Origin: Casuarina equisetifolia
Lineage: Eukaryota > Streptophyta > Magnoliopsida > Fagales > Casuarinaceae
NCBI GenBank assembly: GCA_028551475.1
Contig: CM052354.1
Location: forward strand, 3,083,391 to 3,147,390
Length of the DNA stretch: 64,000 bases
Direction: 5' to 3'
The notes under the pieces were generated by a model. The model made no database searches. It had not been told where the DNA came from and worked only from the letters and a program-made list of their open reading frames with translations. Position 1 is the stretch's first letter, and each line of letters starts with the position of its first letter. The translations under genes were made by a program, and so were the position numbers. This document shows positions 23,349 through 34,867 of this stretch, piece by piece.

Positions 23349-25310
23349 ATGAGAGACTTTTTCATACGTTTCCTCCTTCATGTTCATTTAATTTTCTTCC
23401 TTTTTTCAGCATGCACTTCTTCTTACAGTAGTGACCTTGAAGTACTGTTGAAGCTCAAGTCGGCCATGATGGGGCCGAAAGCTTTAGGCATGAAGGATTG
23501 GAAGAACTCTTCTTCGCCAACAGCCCATTGCTCCTTCTCCGGGGTTTCATGCAACGAGGACCGACGGGTTGTTTCTCTCAACGTGACTAATGCCACAACC
23601 CATGGTTTTCTGCCCCCGGAGATTGGGTTGCTGGACAAGTTGGTGAATCTCACCATCGCTGTCAACAATCTCACGGGGATACTACCGCCGGGTATGGCGA
23701 ATCTTACATTGCTCAGGATCCTCAACATCTCTAACAACAACTTCACCGGAGATTTTCCCGGAGAGATCACTTTTAGGATGACAGAACTCGAGGTTCTTGA
23801 TGCTTACAACAACAACTTCTCAGGGCCTCTCCCGACGGAGCTCGTGAGCTTGAAAAACCTCAAGCACCTTTGCCTTGGGGGAAACTTCTTTTCTGGTTCG
23901 ATTCCGGAGAGTTACTCGGAGATTCAGAGCCTCAAGTTTTTGGGCTTGAATGGCAACTCACTCACAGGCACAGTTCCGACTAGTTTATCTCGCTTAAAGA
24001 ATCTCAGAGAAATATATTTAGGGTACTACAACAAGTACACAGGGGGTATTCCACCTGAGCTGGGATCGCTTAGTTCGCTTATAATCATCGACATGGCAAG
24101 CTGTAACCTCACCGGTGAGATTCCTTCGAGCCTGAGCCTTTTGAAGAACTTGCACACGTTGTTTTTACAAATTAACCGCCTCACTGGTCGTGTACCTTCG
24201 GAGCTTTCTGGTTTGTACAACTTGAAAGGTCTGGATCTTTCCCTTAACGAGCTCACTGGTGAAATCCCAGAAAGTTTCTCAAAACTCAAAAACATTGAGC
24301 TTATCAGTATTTTCAATAATCACTTTCACGGTCGAATCCCTGCGTTTATCAGTGACCTCCCGAATCTCAAAGTGCTTGAGGCATGGGAAAATAACTTTAC
24401 TTTTGAGCTCCCGCAGAACTTGGGCCGGAATGGGAAACTCGAAATCCTTGATGTAACCAGTAACCAACTCACTGGACCGATTCCTCCAGATTTGTGTAAA
24501 GGCGGGGAGTTGAAGATGCTAATCTTGATGCAAAACTCCTTTTCTGGGCTAATTCCTAAGGAGCTTGGTGAGTGCAAGTCCTTGGTAAAAATCCGAATCA
24601 TGAAGAACCAACTCAATGGGACGATCCCAGCTGGAATTTTTAACTTGCCGTTCGTGGAAATGATCGAGGCCAATGATAACCTATTTTCCGGCGAGCTGCC
24701 GTCCGAAATGTCAGGAGATGCACTGGGAATTCTCACGCTTTCCAACAATAATATCGGCGGCAAAATTCCTCTGGCAATTGGAAAGCTTAAAAGAATGCAA
24801 ATTCTGTCACTGGAAATGAATAGGTTTTCCGGTGAGATTCCTGGTGAAATCTTTGACTTACAAATGTTGTCAAGAGTTAACCTTAGCGCCAACAATATTA
24901 GCGGTGAGATCCCAACCTCAATATCTCGCTGCCCATCACTCACCTCCATCGATTTCAGCGGGAACGATCTCTCTGGAAAAATCCCAAAAGAGATTGCTCA
25001 GTTGAGGATTCTCAGCACACTTAATCTTTCTCACAACAGGCTTACTGGCCATATCCCAGACGAAATGTGCTACTTAGCAGGTCTCACAGCTTTGGACCTA
25101 TCCTATAATGATTTAGTAGGAAGAGTTCCTGCTTGTGGACAGTTTGCCATCTTCCATGACAGTTCCTTTGCTGGAAATCCAAGTATCTGTCTCCCAAGCC
25201 AGGTCTCTTGCCGACCATTGCAGATTTCGGGTCATCCTCGAAGTAGGCTTTGCTGTCCACTGCTTATTTTGCTCGTTGTGGCGCTCGCCACTGCTCTTTT
25301 GCTGGCATAA
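23349..25310 (+). CDS. Kinase-less CLAVATA1-like LRR membrane protein (copy 2)
   Basis: Intact 653-codon frame. It has a signal peptide (1-25), an LRR N-terminal cap with HCSFSGVSC near 62-70, and about 22 plant-type LRRs (LxxLxLxxNxLxGxIP). These include strings typical of CLAVATA1: [43 protein letters not shown] and [12 protein letters not shown]-terminal cap (CLPSQVSC) and one hydrophobic helix (about 634-653) follow. CLAVATA1 is a CLE-peptide receptor kinase of about 980 residues at the plasma membrane, and here the kinase is wholly absent. The stop lies inside the membrane helix because a 204-bp tandem duplication of the gene's end places TAATAA there. Probably a membrane or secreted receptor-like protein; a decoy or co-receptor role is inference. 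ATG 23,349 is in the same context as in the other copies. Confidence 0.85.
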   Translation: MRDFFIRFLLHVHLIFFLFSACTSSYSSDLEVLLKLKSAMMGPKALGMKDWKNSSSPTAHCSFSGVSCNEDRRVVSLNVTNATTHGFLPPEIGLLDKLVNLTIAVNNLTGILPPGMANLTLLRILNISNNNFTGDFPGEITFRMTELEVLDAYNNNFSGPLPTELVSLKNLKHLCLGGNFFSGSIPESYSEIQSLKFLGLNGNSLTGTVPTSLSRLKNLREIYLGYYNKYTGGIPPELGSLSSLIIIDMASCNLTGEIPSSLSLLKNLHTLFLQINRLTGRVPSELSGLYNLKGLDLSLNELTGEIPESFSKLKNIELISIFNNHFHGRIPAFISDLPNLKVLEAWENNFTFELPQNLGRNGKLEILDVTSNQLTGPIPPDLCKGGELKMLILMQNSFSGLIPKELGECKSLVKIRIMKNQLNGTIPAGIFNLPFVEMIEANDNLFSGELPSEMSGDALGILTLSNNNIGGKIPLAIGKLKRMQILSLEMNRFSGEIPGEIFDLQMLSRVNLSANNISGEIPTSISRCPSLTSIDFSGNDLSGKIPKEIAQLRILSTLNLSHNRLTGHIPDEMCYLAGLTALDLSYNDLVGRVPACGQFAIFHDSSFAGNPSICLPSQVSCRPLQISGHPRSRLCCPLLILLVVALATALLLA

Positions 25311-25490
25311 TAATTTAGTAGGAAGAGTTCCTGGTTGTGGACAGTTTGCCACGTTCCATGACAGTTCCTTTGCTGGAAACCCAAGTATCTGTCTCCCAAG
25401 CCATTGCAGATTTCGGGTCAACCTCGAGGTAGCTTTTGCTGTCCACTACTCATTTTGCTTTTTGTAGCGCTGCCACTGCTCTTTTATTGG
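25107..25490 (+). repeat. 204-bp tandem duplication of the gene 3' end
   Basis: TTTAGTAGGAAGAGTTCCTG begins both units (about 25,109 and 25,313). The second unit repeats the last LRR, cap (GNPSICLPS) and helix coding with small differences, and is not in the main frame. Copies 3 and 4 have one unit. Confidence 0.9.
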
Positions 25491-27250
25491 CATCACCTTG
25501 ATGCGAAATATAGTGGCGCATGTAAGGTTGGGACGGCGTCATCGCCTGTGGATCCCATGATTGCTTAGTGGTTAATATTTTTGTGACAAAAAGATCAAGA
25601 CCTATATTTTATCTGGCATGTGCAGCTGCAATTCTAAATGAATGGAATTGGAATTTGATCTTAAAATTTATTAAAGAAGATAAGAAGGAAATCTGGGTAA
25701 GGAGCTGTGAATTATAGTCATACATCAACTCAAACTTCATAATAAAAATTATTAAGCTGATTTTGTTCACTTTGGGCATTCATACTTCTAACACAAATAT
25801 ATCTTTATATAGACTAATTTTAATAGTTACAACTCGTTCATTAATGCTAGGTAATTTTCATAGATTGAGAGAACAATATGTTATTCACTTATCAGCTTCT
25901 TTACTTTCCTACCCATATTCCCAAACGTTAAAAGGTAAAGCATCTGTTAGAAGCAAAGCAAAAATGTGAAGGAATGGGGTAACACGAGCAGGTGCGTTGG
26001 AAATGGTCATGCGTTGAGATGGCATGGGGGAAGAAGTTCAACATAAAAGGGAGCACATAATTTTTTGGTCTCTGGCTCATGATTAAAAAGAAACAAGAAA
26101 CAAACATCAAATAAAGAATCATAAAACTGACAATACGTCCCCTGGCTGCTGGATCACGAACGAGCCTCTAAAGAAGATGTCCGCACGGAGTGGATGATGG
26201 TGTAATGTGGAGCCATATTAGATAGCAATCGACGCCCCCTGTTGAGGGGAATTTGCCCAGCTTCGAGGATCCTGTAGAGTTCCACGTTGAGTGCGATAGT
26301 GACGGGACTGCTGGCTGGCAAACCCTAGGGGTCACCTCCTTCCCTAGAATAAACAGCTCAAGGCATCTGCAAACGTCTCAACGTTTGTGCTAACAACAAT
26401 AAGGACTCTCGCTTCAAGTCACCCTGTAGTTATACGAGGGGATGAGGATGCTGTGGTTAATGTTTCTCATAACCGAAGGGGGATATTGATTTTGATCTCA
26501 TTTAACAACGGAAAAAGTAGAAAGGGAACAAGAACTTACTCAAATTGTCGTTTGAACCATGTGTTAATAACAATACTACATAGGATGTTAGGATGTTTCT
26601 CAAGTCTTCTTTTTGCGAAGCTAGAACTGTTTGCTTTTGACAAGACCATATAATTGTGTCCTCCCTCGTTAGAAGACCGAGCTGTATCCTCCAACCAAAA
26701 TTCATGCTTTAAGAGGTTAATTGACTGTTCAAACAGGACACTTGGTTACAGAGTAAAGCTTAATCTTTTTTTGGGGATTAGGAGAGATCAACATTTAGTT
26801 TAATTTCAAGGGATAAGGAATTCATTTTTCTATATGATTTAATGAATTACATTTCATAACTACATGTATTAATTATGTTATCAAATAAAATTTCATAGGA
26901 ATAAGGAGTGGCATTGAAGGTTGAATAATGTCTATTTTTACTTCCAATCGTACCCATATTATTTTTCTTTTTCATTTTAAGAAATTTCATGGCAACCTTT
27001 TTTTGCGATTAAATTTATTTATTGGGCTTTTGGATTGCGTCTTGACTTTTTATGTTGTTTATGCATAGTTTGCTTAGCCTTTTGCATTTTAGTTAGTAAA
27101 AGACTTAAACCATATAACGACTATTAATGATGATTTTTATGTTATCTTTTATTGAAGAGGTTTGTGAAATCCCATTAAACAAAGGATCCCAGATACATAA
27201 ATGCGGCTTTAATCCTACTATTGCGGCTAATAAGTGTAGTCTTGGCTCAA
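25491..27250. other. 3' flank of CLAVATA1-like copy 2
   Basis: From 25,868 onward this aligns with 7,863-9,300 of segment L. GTGGATCCCATGATT at about 25,548 is shared with the ends of copies 3 and 4. The frames at 25,763-25,969 and 26,387-26,653 show no domain. No gene seen. Confidence 0.5.
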
Positions 27251-27379
27251 TTTTTCCGCTCCACTTGACTTGAGCTAGCTTTCCTTCTCCACTTTTTGGC
27301 CTTAAAAATATAGTGGCACTTGACTTCATTGACTTCATTAGTTCCTCTCAGCATTGTCAGGGAAATCCCTAGTAGTGTG

Positions 27380-27760
27380 GTAGACTCATGAAGAAATTTC
27401 ACTACTGTCAAGTGGTCAAAGGAGAGATTAAAGAGCTCTAAAATAATATTTTAGTAATCAAAGAACTACTTGTGGATGCGGAGGAGGAATGGGCTAAGGA
27501 AATCTCACACGTTTTAGAGCATTTAGGAGATGCGGACTCAAAAGAATTTATTTATGAAAGTGACCTTTTCGATTAGGAAAACATTGCATGGTCTAGGATT
27601 TGAGTTGCCCAATTTATTTTTGTTATTAAGGCACTCACATGTTAAATCCATGAATGTTGGTGGTGGTCTATGGGATCACATTTCATTTTTTGTTCAATTT
27701 GTTGTTTTCAGTGAAGTATAAATTCAATTATTTTGATTTCAGGTTTAGGAAAAGCATTGA
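27380..27760 (+). pseudogene. Truncated CNL 5' unit d
   Basis: Short unit. An Rx-N piece (VIKELLVDAEEEWAKE near 27,450) is joined directly to the NB-ARC stretch HVLEHLGDADSKEF (27,510), with the P-loop and kinase-2 region missing. It ends at the shared boundary (CCCCATTAATGTGAATAC near 27,758). Confidence 0.7.
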
Positions 27761-27769
27761 GCCCCATTA

Positions 27770-28315
27770 ATGTGAATACAAGTTAGCCGATTTTTTTCTT
27801 ACTTCACAATCCCACTTGTCTCTAGTACTCTTTACTACTTTAAATACATAACAAATAAATCTTCCTTTTAAAATGAATGCACAAACTAGTTATATCAAAG
27901 AAATGATTGAAGGAAAAAAAATTCTAACTTACATTGAATGATGCGTGGAATGAAAATCCTACATATCCTAAATATAATGAACAATAGTTTAACTTGAAAC
28001 GATTAATGATAGGTGGCACAATAGATAGTAAACTATTAGTAACCACACATAATAAAGTGACTTCAAACCCTATGAAAATCCCACATGTTTTATAGCACTT
28101 AAAGGATGAGAACTCAAGGAATTTATTTAGGCAAGTGATTTTTCCAATTGGGAAAATATGGTGGGGTTCAAGATTTGAGTCACCCAATTTATTTATGTTA
28201 TTGGGGCATTTGCATGTCAAAATCACGCTAGTGATCTATGGATCACTGTTCAATATTTTATTATCAATGAAGTATAAATTCAATTCTTTTGGTTTCATGT
28301 TTAGGGAAAACATTA
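27770..28315 (+). pseudogene. Truncated CNL 5' unit e
   Basis: The leader (ACATAACAAATAAATCTTCC at 27,847) is joined directly to NB-ARC sequence beginning MNAQTSYIKEMIEG, followed by the RNBS-B/C region to about 28,300. Rx-N and P-loop are missing. Frames are broken. Confidence 0.7.
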
Positions 28316-28317
28316 AG

Positions 28318-29130
28318 TCTCACTAATGCAAACATAAGTTGGTCAATTTTTTTCCCTTCACAATGCCACTTTTTTAAGCACTATTTACTGCTTTGAATAC
28401 ATAACAAATAAATCTTCCTTCCTCTTAATTACTTCTAGAACCTTTTTCTAACACTCTTTACTCATTATCAACCCTTCTTAGCACCCTTTACATCATTAGA
28501 TGGAAAAAAAAAAAAGTTCCCCTCAACATTTGTTTTAAGGGGTGGGGGAATCTTCAATAGTGTGACCATCCTATTAGCTCCCAAAAAAATATTATTGTTG
28601 TTGGGTGTCAAAAAAGGTTGATAAGAAGGCAATTGTCATGAGTTTGTTAGGCATTAACAATGAAGAAAATGTTTTGGTCATTCCCATTGTTGGCAAAGAT
28701 GGTTTGGGAAAGATTATAATATCTTAGTACATATTTTATGATCAAGAAACCAAAACCACTTTGAATTTAGAATGTGGGTGGAGATCTCTTGTTACTTCAA
28801 TGTGAAAATTATTGTTGAAAACATATTAGAGCACAAAATAAAGAAGAAATTAGGACCTCTTGAAATGAACGCATTGAGTAGTCATCTTAAAGAAAGAATT
28901 GATGAAAAGAAATTCTTGTGTATGTTAAATGAGATGTGGAATGAAGATACTATTAATCTTGAATATAGTAAACAATGGTTTAACTTGAAAGAATGAAGAT
29001 GGGTGGCACAATAGGTATTATAATATTAGTAACTACATAATAATGTGGTGATGGACCTTATGGAAATCTTACACATTTTAGAGCATTTAAGGGATGCAGA
29101 CTAAAGGACTTATTTATTAAGGTGATTTTT
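28318..29130 (+). pseudogene. Truncated CNL 5' unit f
   Basis: The leader at 28,390-28,500 is followed by ATGGAAAAAAAAAAAAGTTCC. Rx-N is deleted. A P-loop remnant reads GKDGLGK (near 28,695). A 74-codon frame from 28,772 covers RNBS-A to kinase-2: MWVEISCYFNVKIIVENIL, then KERIDEKKFLCML and EMWNED in place of LLVLDDVWNED. It runs on to LEHLRDAD near 29,085 and stops. No LRR part. Confidence 0.75.
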
Positions 29131-29159
29131 CTGAATAGAAAAAGCTAAAGGGTCAACAA

Positions 29160-31380
29160 AAAAAAAACTTCAGTCAAATTTTTTTAAAAAAAAAAACATT
29201 TTTTTAATACTTTGAGAGGATAAGAATAGGACAATAACCACATTGTTATCAACCCCACCTTGCATACGGAACCTAGCAGCCAATCAGAAGTGAATTATCG
29301 AAGCCACGAGGGACTGCCTCCGACGAATATCTCCGTGGCTTTAGCCATGATAAGAAGAAAACACTGACATTGCAGTGGGGCGCGAGATACATTGGAGAGG
29401 CCGCATCCCAACTGGTCGCGGTCACACGGCCCAGCACTAGTGATTCTTACAGCTTCTACGTTCTTCCGTAGTTACCCACGTTGGACATCATTCACAACCA
29501 CATCGAGTGGGACTATGATGCCATGTTGTGTGTCTCTAATTTTGAATGTAGACTAAAAAATAAAATATGTGCAAGTCATATTGACTAAGTTATTTGGTTC
29601 TACATTATTGTATTAGTTCAGCTAGTTTTCTTTGTTCAAGATAGTTAGCTTATCTTTGTTATATACAAAGGGTTTTTAATATATGCTTTCATTTTTTAGG
29701 AGGGTTAGATACTGAAATATTAGGAAACATATAAAGATAAGCTAAATTGTTTTAATCTCTTCCTAGATTAACTCTTTTCCTTTGAATTTTAAAGAAAAGT
29801 TGTTGCCTGTTTAGTTTTTTGGGTTTTTTAAAAAGGTTTAATCCTACCTAATAATCAACTTTAGAATAAAGACTATTTTATTTTATTTTAAATATAATTT
29901 AGATAACCTTAGACTTTCACAATACATCTTCAACATGCATCATCACCTTTAAGTATTGAGGAACACTTTTTATAGGATTTTTACCATAAAAAAAAAAAGT
30001 CTTGTAATCAAATATGAACTTTGATATTATCTTATAAAAATTTATTTATTTATTTTTAGATAGATCTGTAAGAAATAAGAGTACATTTACATAATATAGT
30101 AAAATAATATATTAGTAATGTTAAACAAGAATACCAATAAGATTCATGTTAATGACAATATATATTCAATATGTTCTTTGTTATGTTATTAGTGGGCCCA
30201 AGCCCATTTGCTGTTTTATTTTCTGTGATGATTGTACAGTAGCTTGTTGGGTTTGTTGTCACTTTAGTAATTGTTTTGTACATAAGACACATAAAAGCCA
30301 ATCTATTTTTTAAGTGAAAGAAAGAACAAAAGCCTTTGGGCATCCAACTGCATGTCTTCCTTTTTCACTCGAATAATATATTATTGCTTCCAACATATTT
30401 TTCTTTTGCTTTTAACTTTTAACATAATATTAGAGGTCAAAATAAATTTTTATTTTTTCAGGCCTTGTCATCTTCAATTCTCTTGATGTATAAAAATTAT
30501 TGAAGACTATTGTCTCAAATTGAATAAACAAGATTATGGAATTATATTTAAATATAAATTTACCTTTCCAATTTATAAACTAATTTTACAATTAAATTTA
30601 AAACTTTTTTAATACTTTAAAAAATACTAAGATGTTATTATTTTTGAAAATTTATGCAATTCATTCTGAAAATTATAAACCCACCATTGGCAGGTCCATA
30701 CTTCACCAAAGAGATCGTGTAGAAAAATTATTGTTAATTTTCGGCTTGATATGACAAGAGAACGAAGATAATCACGCCAACTCTGTGTTGACAAAACTGG
30801 TTTCCAATGACTGAGATTTCTTAAGTTTTTGTTTAGATATTTTCCCGAAGACTTTTAAGTACCTGTAGAATTTCGACATCCCTTTCTTACTTTGTGTATG
30901 GTATTAAGCTACATCCAAAAGATGGAAACCGACCATCAAATACTCAAGATAAAGGATCAGCTATTCCTATCCGCCTAAGTATGGGAAGCCAATCAAAATT
31001 ATAGCTTTCTTTTACATAGGAAGAAATAATAAATACATGGAAGCTCATGGGTTCCATTCGTTGAAGGTTTTTTTTTTGTGTTGTAAGATTTTAAACAAAT
31101 TTTGATAGAAATTTGATTTAGTTGATAATCTTAAAACAAAAGGTTTAAGTTCAACACTCAAATATACAACACCCCATTTACTTTAAAAAAAAAATCAACC
31201 AACGGAATTAAATCGATTTATGTTCATTTTAGAATAACAAGATCATTAGAAATCCTTTATTTTTTCAACCTAATCACTCTTTCGATTTTGAAAATTTGTT
31301 AAAAAAAAATATCAATACATTGTTTTTTTTACACATTTATCTCTACATTCTAATGGAGAATATCTACTACTAATTAGGTC
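29160..31380. other. AT-rich spacer
   Basis: No gene seen. 29,215-29,280 repeats the AAGAATAGGACAATAACC patch of the DC1 modules. 29,280-29,520 is GC-richer but has no open frame or recognisable product. The remainder is low-complexity AT-rich sequence. Confidence 0.6.
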
Positions 31381-31650
31381 TTGTAATTCGCAACACTGAC
31401 ACCAACTCCGCGAATAGCCCAGATTAGCCACAAAGGGTCTACTTCATTCTCCGAAGCCCAATGGGCAAACAGTGTGGCTGCAACGCAGACAGAAGCTTCA
31501 TATACAGCCCAGATTTAGCCATAGGGCCTGTTGGAAATCCTCTATTGACAAAACCTATCTATCGAATCTCTCGAATCTCTGTTATTCCTAATAACTTGGG
31601 AACACAAATGGGACTCATTTACAATTGCACATTGCACCATCAATGAGTGA
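31380..31650. repeat. Third copy of the GGCCTG/TAGCCCAG patch
   Basis: AATAGCCCAGATTAGCC, GAAGCCCAATGGGC, ATACAGCCCAGATTTAGC and GGGCCTGTTGG line up with 6,400-6,600 and 22,490-22,690. At those sites the patch lies about 0.9 kb upstream of CLAVATA1-like genes; here it lies about 0.7-0.9 kb upstream of a CNL gene. Confidence 0.7.
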
Positions 31651-31963
31651 TGATTTTTTTTAATACAATATAAAATAAGATTAAGGCAACAAACTAAGTA
31701 TTGTAACTAAGTAACGTTAGACTGTACCACCAACTAATGATGGATAGTAATGTTGCCTTTGATTTATAGTGTTTAAAGAAAATCCATCTTTGAGTTAAAA
31801 ATGAGGAAAGAATATGAAACCACGTCATTCAGATGGTAGAATTCTATGGGTAAAATATGAAGCAAAATCCCCTTTGATTTAGGAAAATGGTTACAGCAAA
31901 TCCATTATAGTCGCTGGAATTGTATTTCTGATATTTTACATACACTTGGATTCAAATTGTGTT

Positions 31964-32003
31964 GAAATTTGAAATTTAAAATTTAAAATTTAAAATTTAA
32001 AAA
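31964..32003 (+). repeat. (ATTTAAA)n short tandem run
   Basis: Five or so tandem copies of a 7-8 bp AT unit in the CNL upstream region. Confidence 0.85.
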
Positions 32004-32347
32004 GATAATTTTTCTCCTGTAATATCTTCTTAAAAGATAAGTGATAACTTTTAATGAAAGGACTTATCAATAAATATTGGGTATAACGTAGATTTATCAA
32101 TAAAGGACTTGGGTCCATATATATTATTTGAATTACCTTTTGCAAATTCCCTAATATGTGCAGATTTAGAAAAGGATATATTAATACAAAAAGGGAATTA
32201 GCACCTTTTTTGGGAAATTCCACTTGGATTCACACGAGTCCCACGCGCGCTTCCCGATAATCCTGGAAGTTCTTCCCTCACCCAAAACGCACCGCCTCCC
32301 ATAATTGAATTTTTCCCTCTCTTTTCAAAACAATCCTTTGTACCGAC

Positions 32348-34867
32348 ATGCTTTGGATACAAATAAAATCTTCCTTCTCCCTCTTAATCACCCAAGAACC
32401 TTTCCTTACTCATCATAACTCTTTCTTCACACTCTTTACATTTCTCACGAGATGGCAGAAAAAGTTCTTTTCAAAGGGAATAACCAGCAGTTTGGCCGTC
32501 CTTCTGGCTGCCGGAGAATCCAACCTGTTCCGAGGCTTCAAAAGAGAGCTTGAAAAGCTGAACAATACGTTTTCAACCATTAAAGTTGTGCTTCTGGATG
32601 CAGAGCGGAAACAGGCTAAGAGCGAAGAAGTTAGTCTTTGGCTCGAAAGGCTAAGCGATCTACTTTATGAAGCGGATGACTTGTTGGACTCTGTTTCCAG
32701 TGAAGCTCTGCGGCGAAAGACCCAGCAGGAGGACGCGAAAAGGGTATGTTTATTCTTTTCTGAATCAATCCACTTAGCCTTTTGTCTTAGAATGACCCAT
32801 AAGAGTAGGGAGGTTAGAGAGAAGTTTGATTGCATTGAAGCCGATATGAAAAATTTCAAATTTGTGGAGTGCCCCGAAGAGACACCAATCAGGGTTACGG
32901 GAAGGGATAGGACTTATCCTTTTGTGACCAAAAACGAAGTTGTGGGTCGAGAGGATGATCAGGCGAAAATTATAGTACATCTGATGGATGCTACTAATGT
33001 TGAAGGGAATCTTGAGATCCTTCCAATCGTTGGCATTGGGGGTTTGGGAAAGACCACCCTCGCTGAACTTGTCTTCAAGGATGACAAAATCCAAAACTAT
33101 TTTGAATTAAAAATATGGGTATCTGGTTCTGATCTTTTCCACATCAGAGATATTGTCAAAAATATAATAGAGTCTGTGAACGGGAAGAAATTAGATTCTG
33201 GGCATGTATTTACGAATGACCTTAAAGAAAAAATTCATCTGAAAAGATATTTGCTAGTGTTAGACGATGTAAGGAATGAACGTCCTGAGAAATGGTCTAA
33301 GTTGAAGAGAATGTTAGCGAGGGGTGGAAAGGGCAGTAAAATATTGGCAACAATACGTAGTAAAAGGGTTGCAGAGATCATGTTTCAAGGAGAGCCATAC
33401 TTTTTGAATCGTATAGGGGAAAAGACATCAGAGGATTTATTTAAGCAAGCGGCTTTTAGAGCTGGGGAATGGCCAGATAATTCAGGATTTCAGGAAATGG
33501 GGAGGGTTATCCTAAGAAAGTGTGCTGGTGTCCCTTTGGCAATTAAGACAGTAGGGAGGTTGTTGAGTTCCATAAGTACAGAAATAGAATGGTTGAATTT
33601 TCTAAATAATGAACTTTCAGCTATAGATCAAGATGGAAATGATATTTTGCTAATTTTGAGGCTTAGTTATGATAAACTTCTTTCACATTTAAAGCACTGC
33701 TTTGCTTATTGTAGTATATATCCAAAGGATCATGTGTATGATAAAACAACAATAATCAATGAGTGGATAGTACATGGGTTTTTGGAGACATCATTAACAA
33801 ATCAATCTTTGGAAGAAATTGGTAATGGTTATTTTATGGATTTACATTGGAGAATGTTTTTTCAAGATCTTCAATTAAATGATATCAATAGGTTAAGTGG
33901 ATATAAAATGCATGATCTCATCTATGATTTGGCTAAATTGGTAATGACAGGATCATTGATCACCACATTTGATGTAAATATGTGGAATATGAGTGAGAAA
34001 GCTTGTCATTTATCAGTTTTTGGTTACATGCATTTCTCAATCAAAGAGTTGATTTTACAATATGAAGGAAGGAAGATACGATCATTTATTTGCCCCCAGT
34101 TTTATGATAAGATTGATTGTGAAGCCATTTTTTCAAGATTCAAGTCCTTGCGTGTGTTGAATTTGAGTAAGAGTAAGTTTGAGCATGTGCCAAATACTAT
34201 CAGGAAGTTGGAGCATCTAGGATATCTTGATCTTTCTTATAATGAAAAAATCAAATTGCTGCCTCACACCTTTACTAGGTTGGTAAACTTACAGTTCCTA
34301 AATCTTAGTGGTTGTAGGTCACTTGAAAAATTACCAAGGGGCGTAAAAAATTTAGTCAACCTTAGGTATCTTGATCTCGATGGCTGTGAACAAATTACCT
34401 ATTTGCCTCGTGGATTGCGAAAATTAACTAATCTTCAATTGTTGACACAATTCTGGATTAATTTAGATTCTTTCTCAAGGCATAGTGCTAATTTTAGTGA
34501 ACTGAAAGAACTAAATAAGTTGAGAGGAAGTTTGACAATTCGGAATTTAAGACATTCAAAAGACTTTGCATCAGAGTACAACGCTGCAAATATTGAGAGG
34601 AAAACAGGTCTTGAATGTTTAATATTACACTTCTTGTCGAGTGATGAAGTCCATGATAATGGCACCCAAGATGAAGGGTCATGGGAAGGGTTACAGCCAC
34701 ACGCTAATCTAGTGAAGCTTGAGATGGATTCTTATAGGAGTTCAAGGATTCCATCATGGGTTTTGTCAATCACAGCTCTTGTGGAATTGAAATTGTACAA
34801 GTGTAGTTGTCGATATTTGCCAGAGGTGTATCGACTGAGTTCGCTCAAGGAACTTTATCTTTCATAG
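32348..34867 (+). CDS. CC-NB-ARC-LRR (RGA2-like) resistance protein, truncated by a stop
   Basis: 839 codons. Rx-N coiled coil (about 45-165, with DLLYEADDLLDSV at 104-116); NB-ARC with P-loop GIGGLGKTT (229-237), RNBS-A FELKIWVSG, kinase-2 LLVLDDVRN (302-310), RNBS-B GSKILATIRS (329-338), GVPLA (394-398), RNBS-D CFAYCSIYPKD (451-461) and MHD (521-523); LRRs from about 600. The family acts as nucleotide-switched intracellular immune receptors. Oddities: the usual Trp after kinase-2 DDV is Arg, and the RNBS-B TTR is TIR. The family-like start MAEKVLF (ATG 32,452) is in another frame, so this frame begins 35 codons upstream with unrelated sequence. The in-frame TAG (34,865-34,867) ends it amid LRRs. 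It may be transcribed but is probably not a normal receptor. Confidence 0.85.
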   Translation: MLWIQIKSSFSLLITQEPFLTHHNSFFTLFTFLTRWQKKFFSKGITSSLAVLLAAGESNLFRGFKRELEKLNNTFSTIKVVLLDAERKQAKSEEVSLWLERLSDLLYEADDLLDSVSSEALRRKTQQEDAKRVCLFFSESIHLAFCLRMTHKSREVREKFDCIEADMKNFKFVECPEETPIRVTGRDRTYPFVTKNEVVGREDDQAKIIVHLMDATNVEGNLEILPIVGIGGLGKTTLAELVFKDDKIQNYFELKIWVSGSDLFHIRDIVKNIIESVNGKKLDSGHVFTNDLKEKIHLKRYLLVLDDVRNERPEKWSKLKRMLARGGKGSKILATIRSKRVAEIMFQGEPYFLNRIGEKTSEDLFKQAAFRAGEWPDNSGFQEMGRVILRKCAGVPLAIKTVGRLLSSISTEIEWLNFLNNELSAIDQDGNDILLILRLSYDKLLSHLKHCFAYCSIYPKDHVYDKTTIINEWIVHGFLETSLTNQSLEEIGNGYFMDLHWRMFFQDLQLNDINRLSGYKMHDLIYDLAKLVMTGSLITTFDVNMWNMSEKACHLSVFGYMHFSIKELILQYEGRKIRSFICPQFYDKIDCEAIFSRFKSLRVLNLSKSKFEHVPNTIRKLEHLGYLDLSYNEKIKLLPHTFTRLVNLQFLNLSGCRSLEKLPRGVKNLVNLRYLDLDGCEQITYLPRGLRKLTNLQLLTQFWINLDSFSRHSANFSELKELNKLRGSLTIRNLRHSKDFASEYNAANIERKTGLECLILHFLSSDEVHDNGTQDEGSWEGLQPHANLVKLEMDSYRSSRIPSWVLSITALVELKLYKCSCRYLPEVYRLSSLKELYLS

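Noticed and set aside
24326-24949. 207-codon minus-strand frame within CLAVATA1-like copy 2 and similar ones in copies 3 and 4
   Set aside because: Shadow of the LRR coding sequence; reverse-strand openness follows from the LRR codon pattern.
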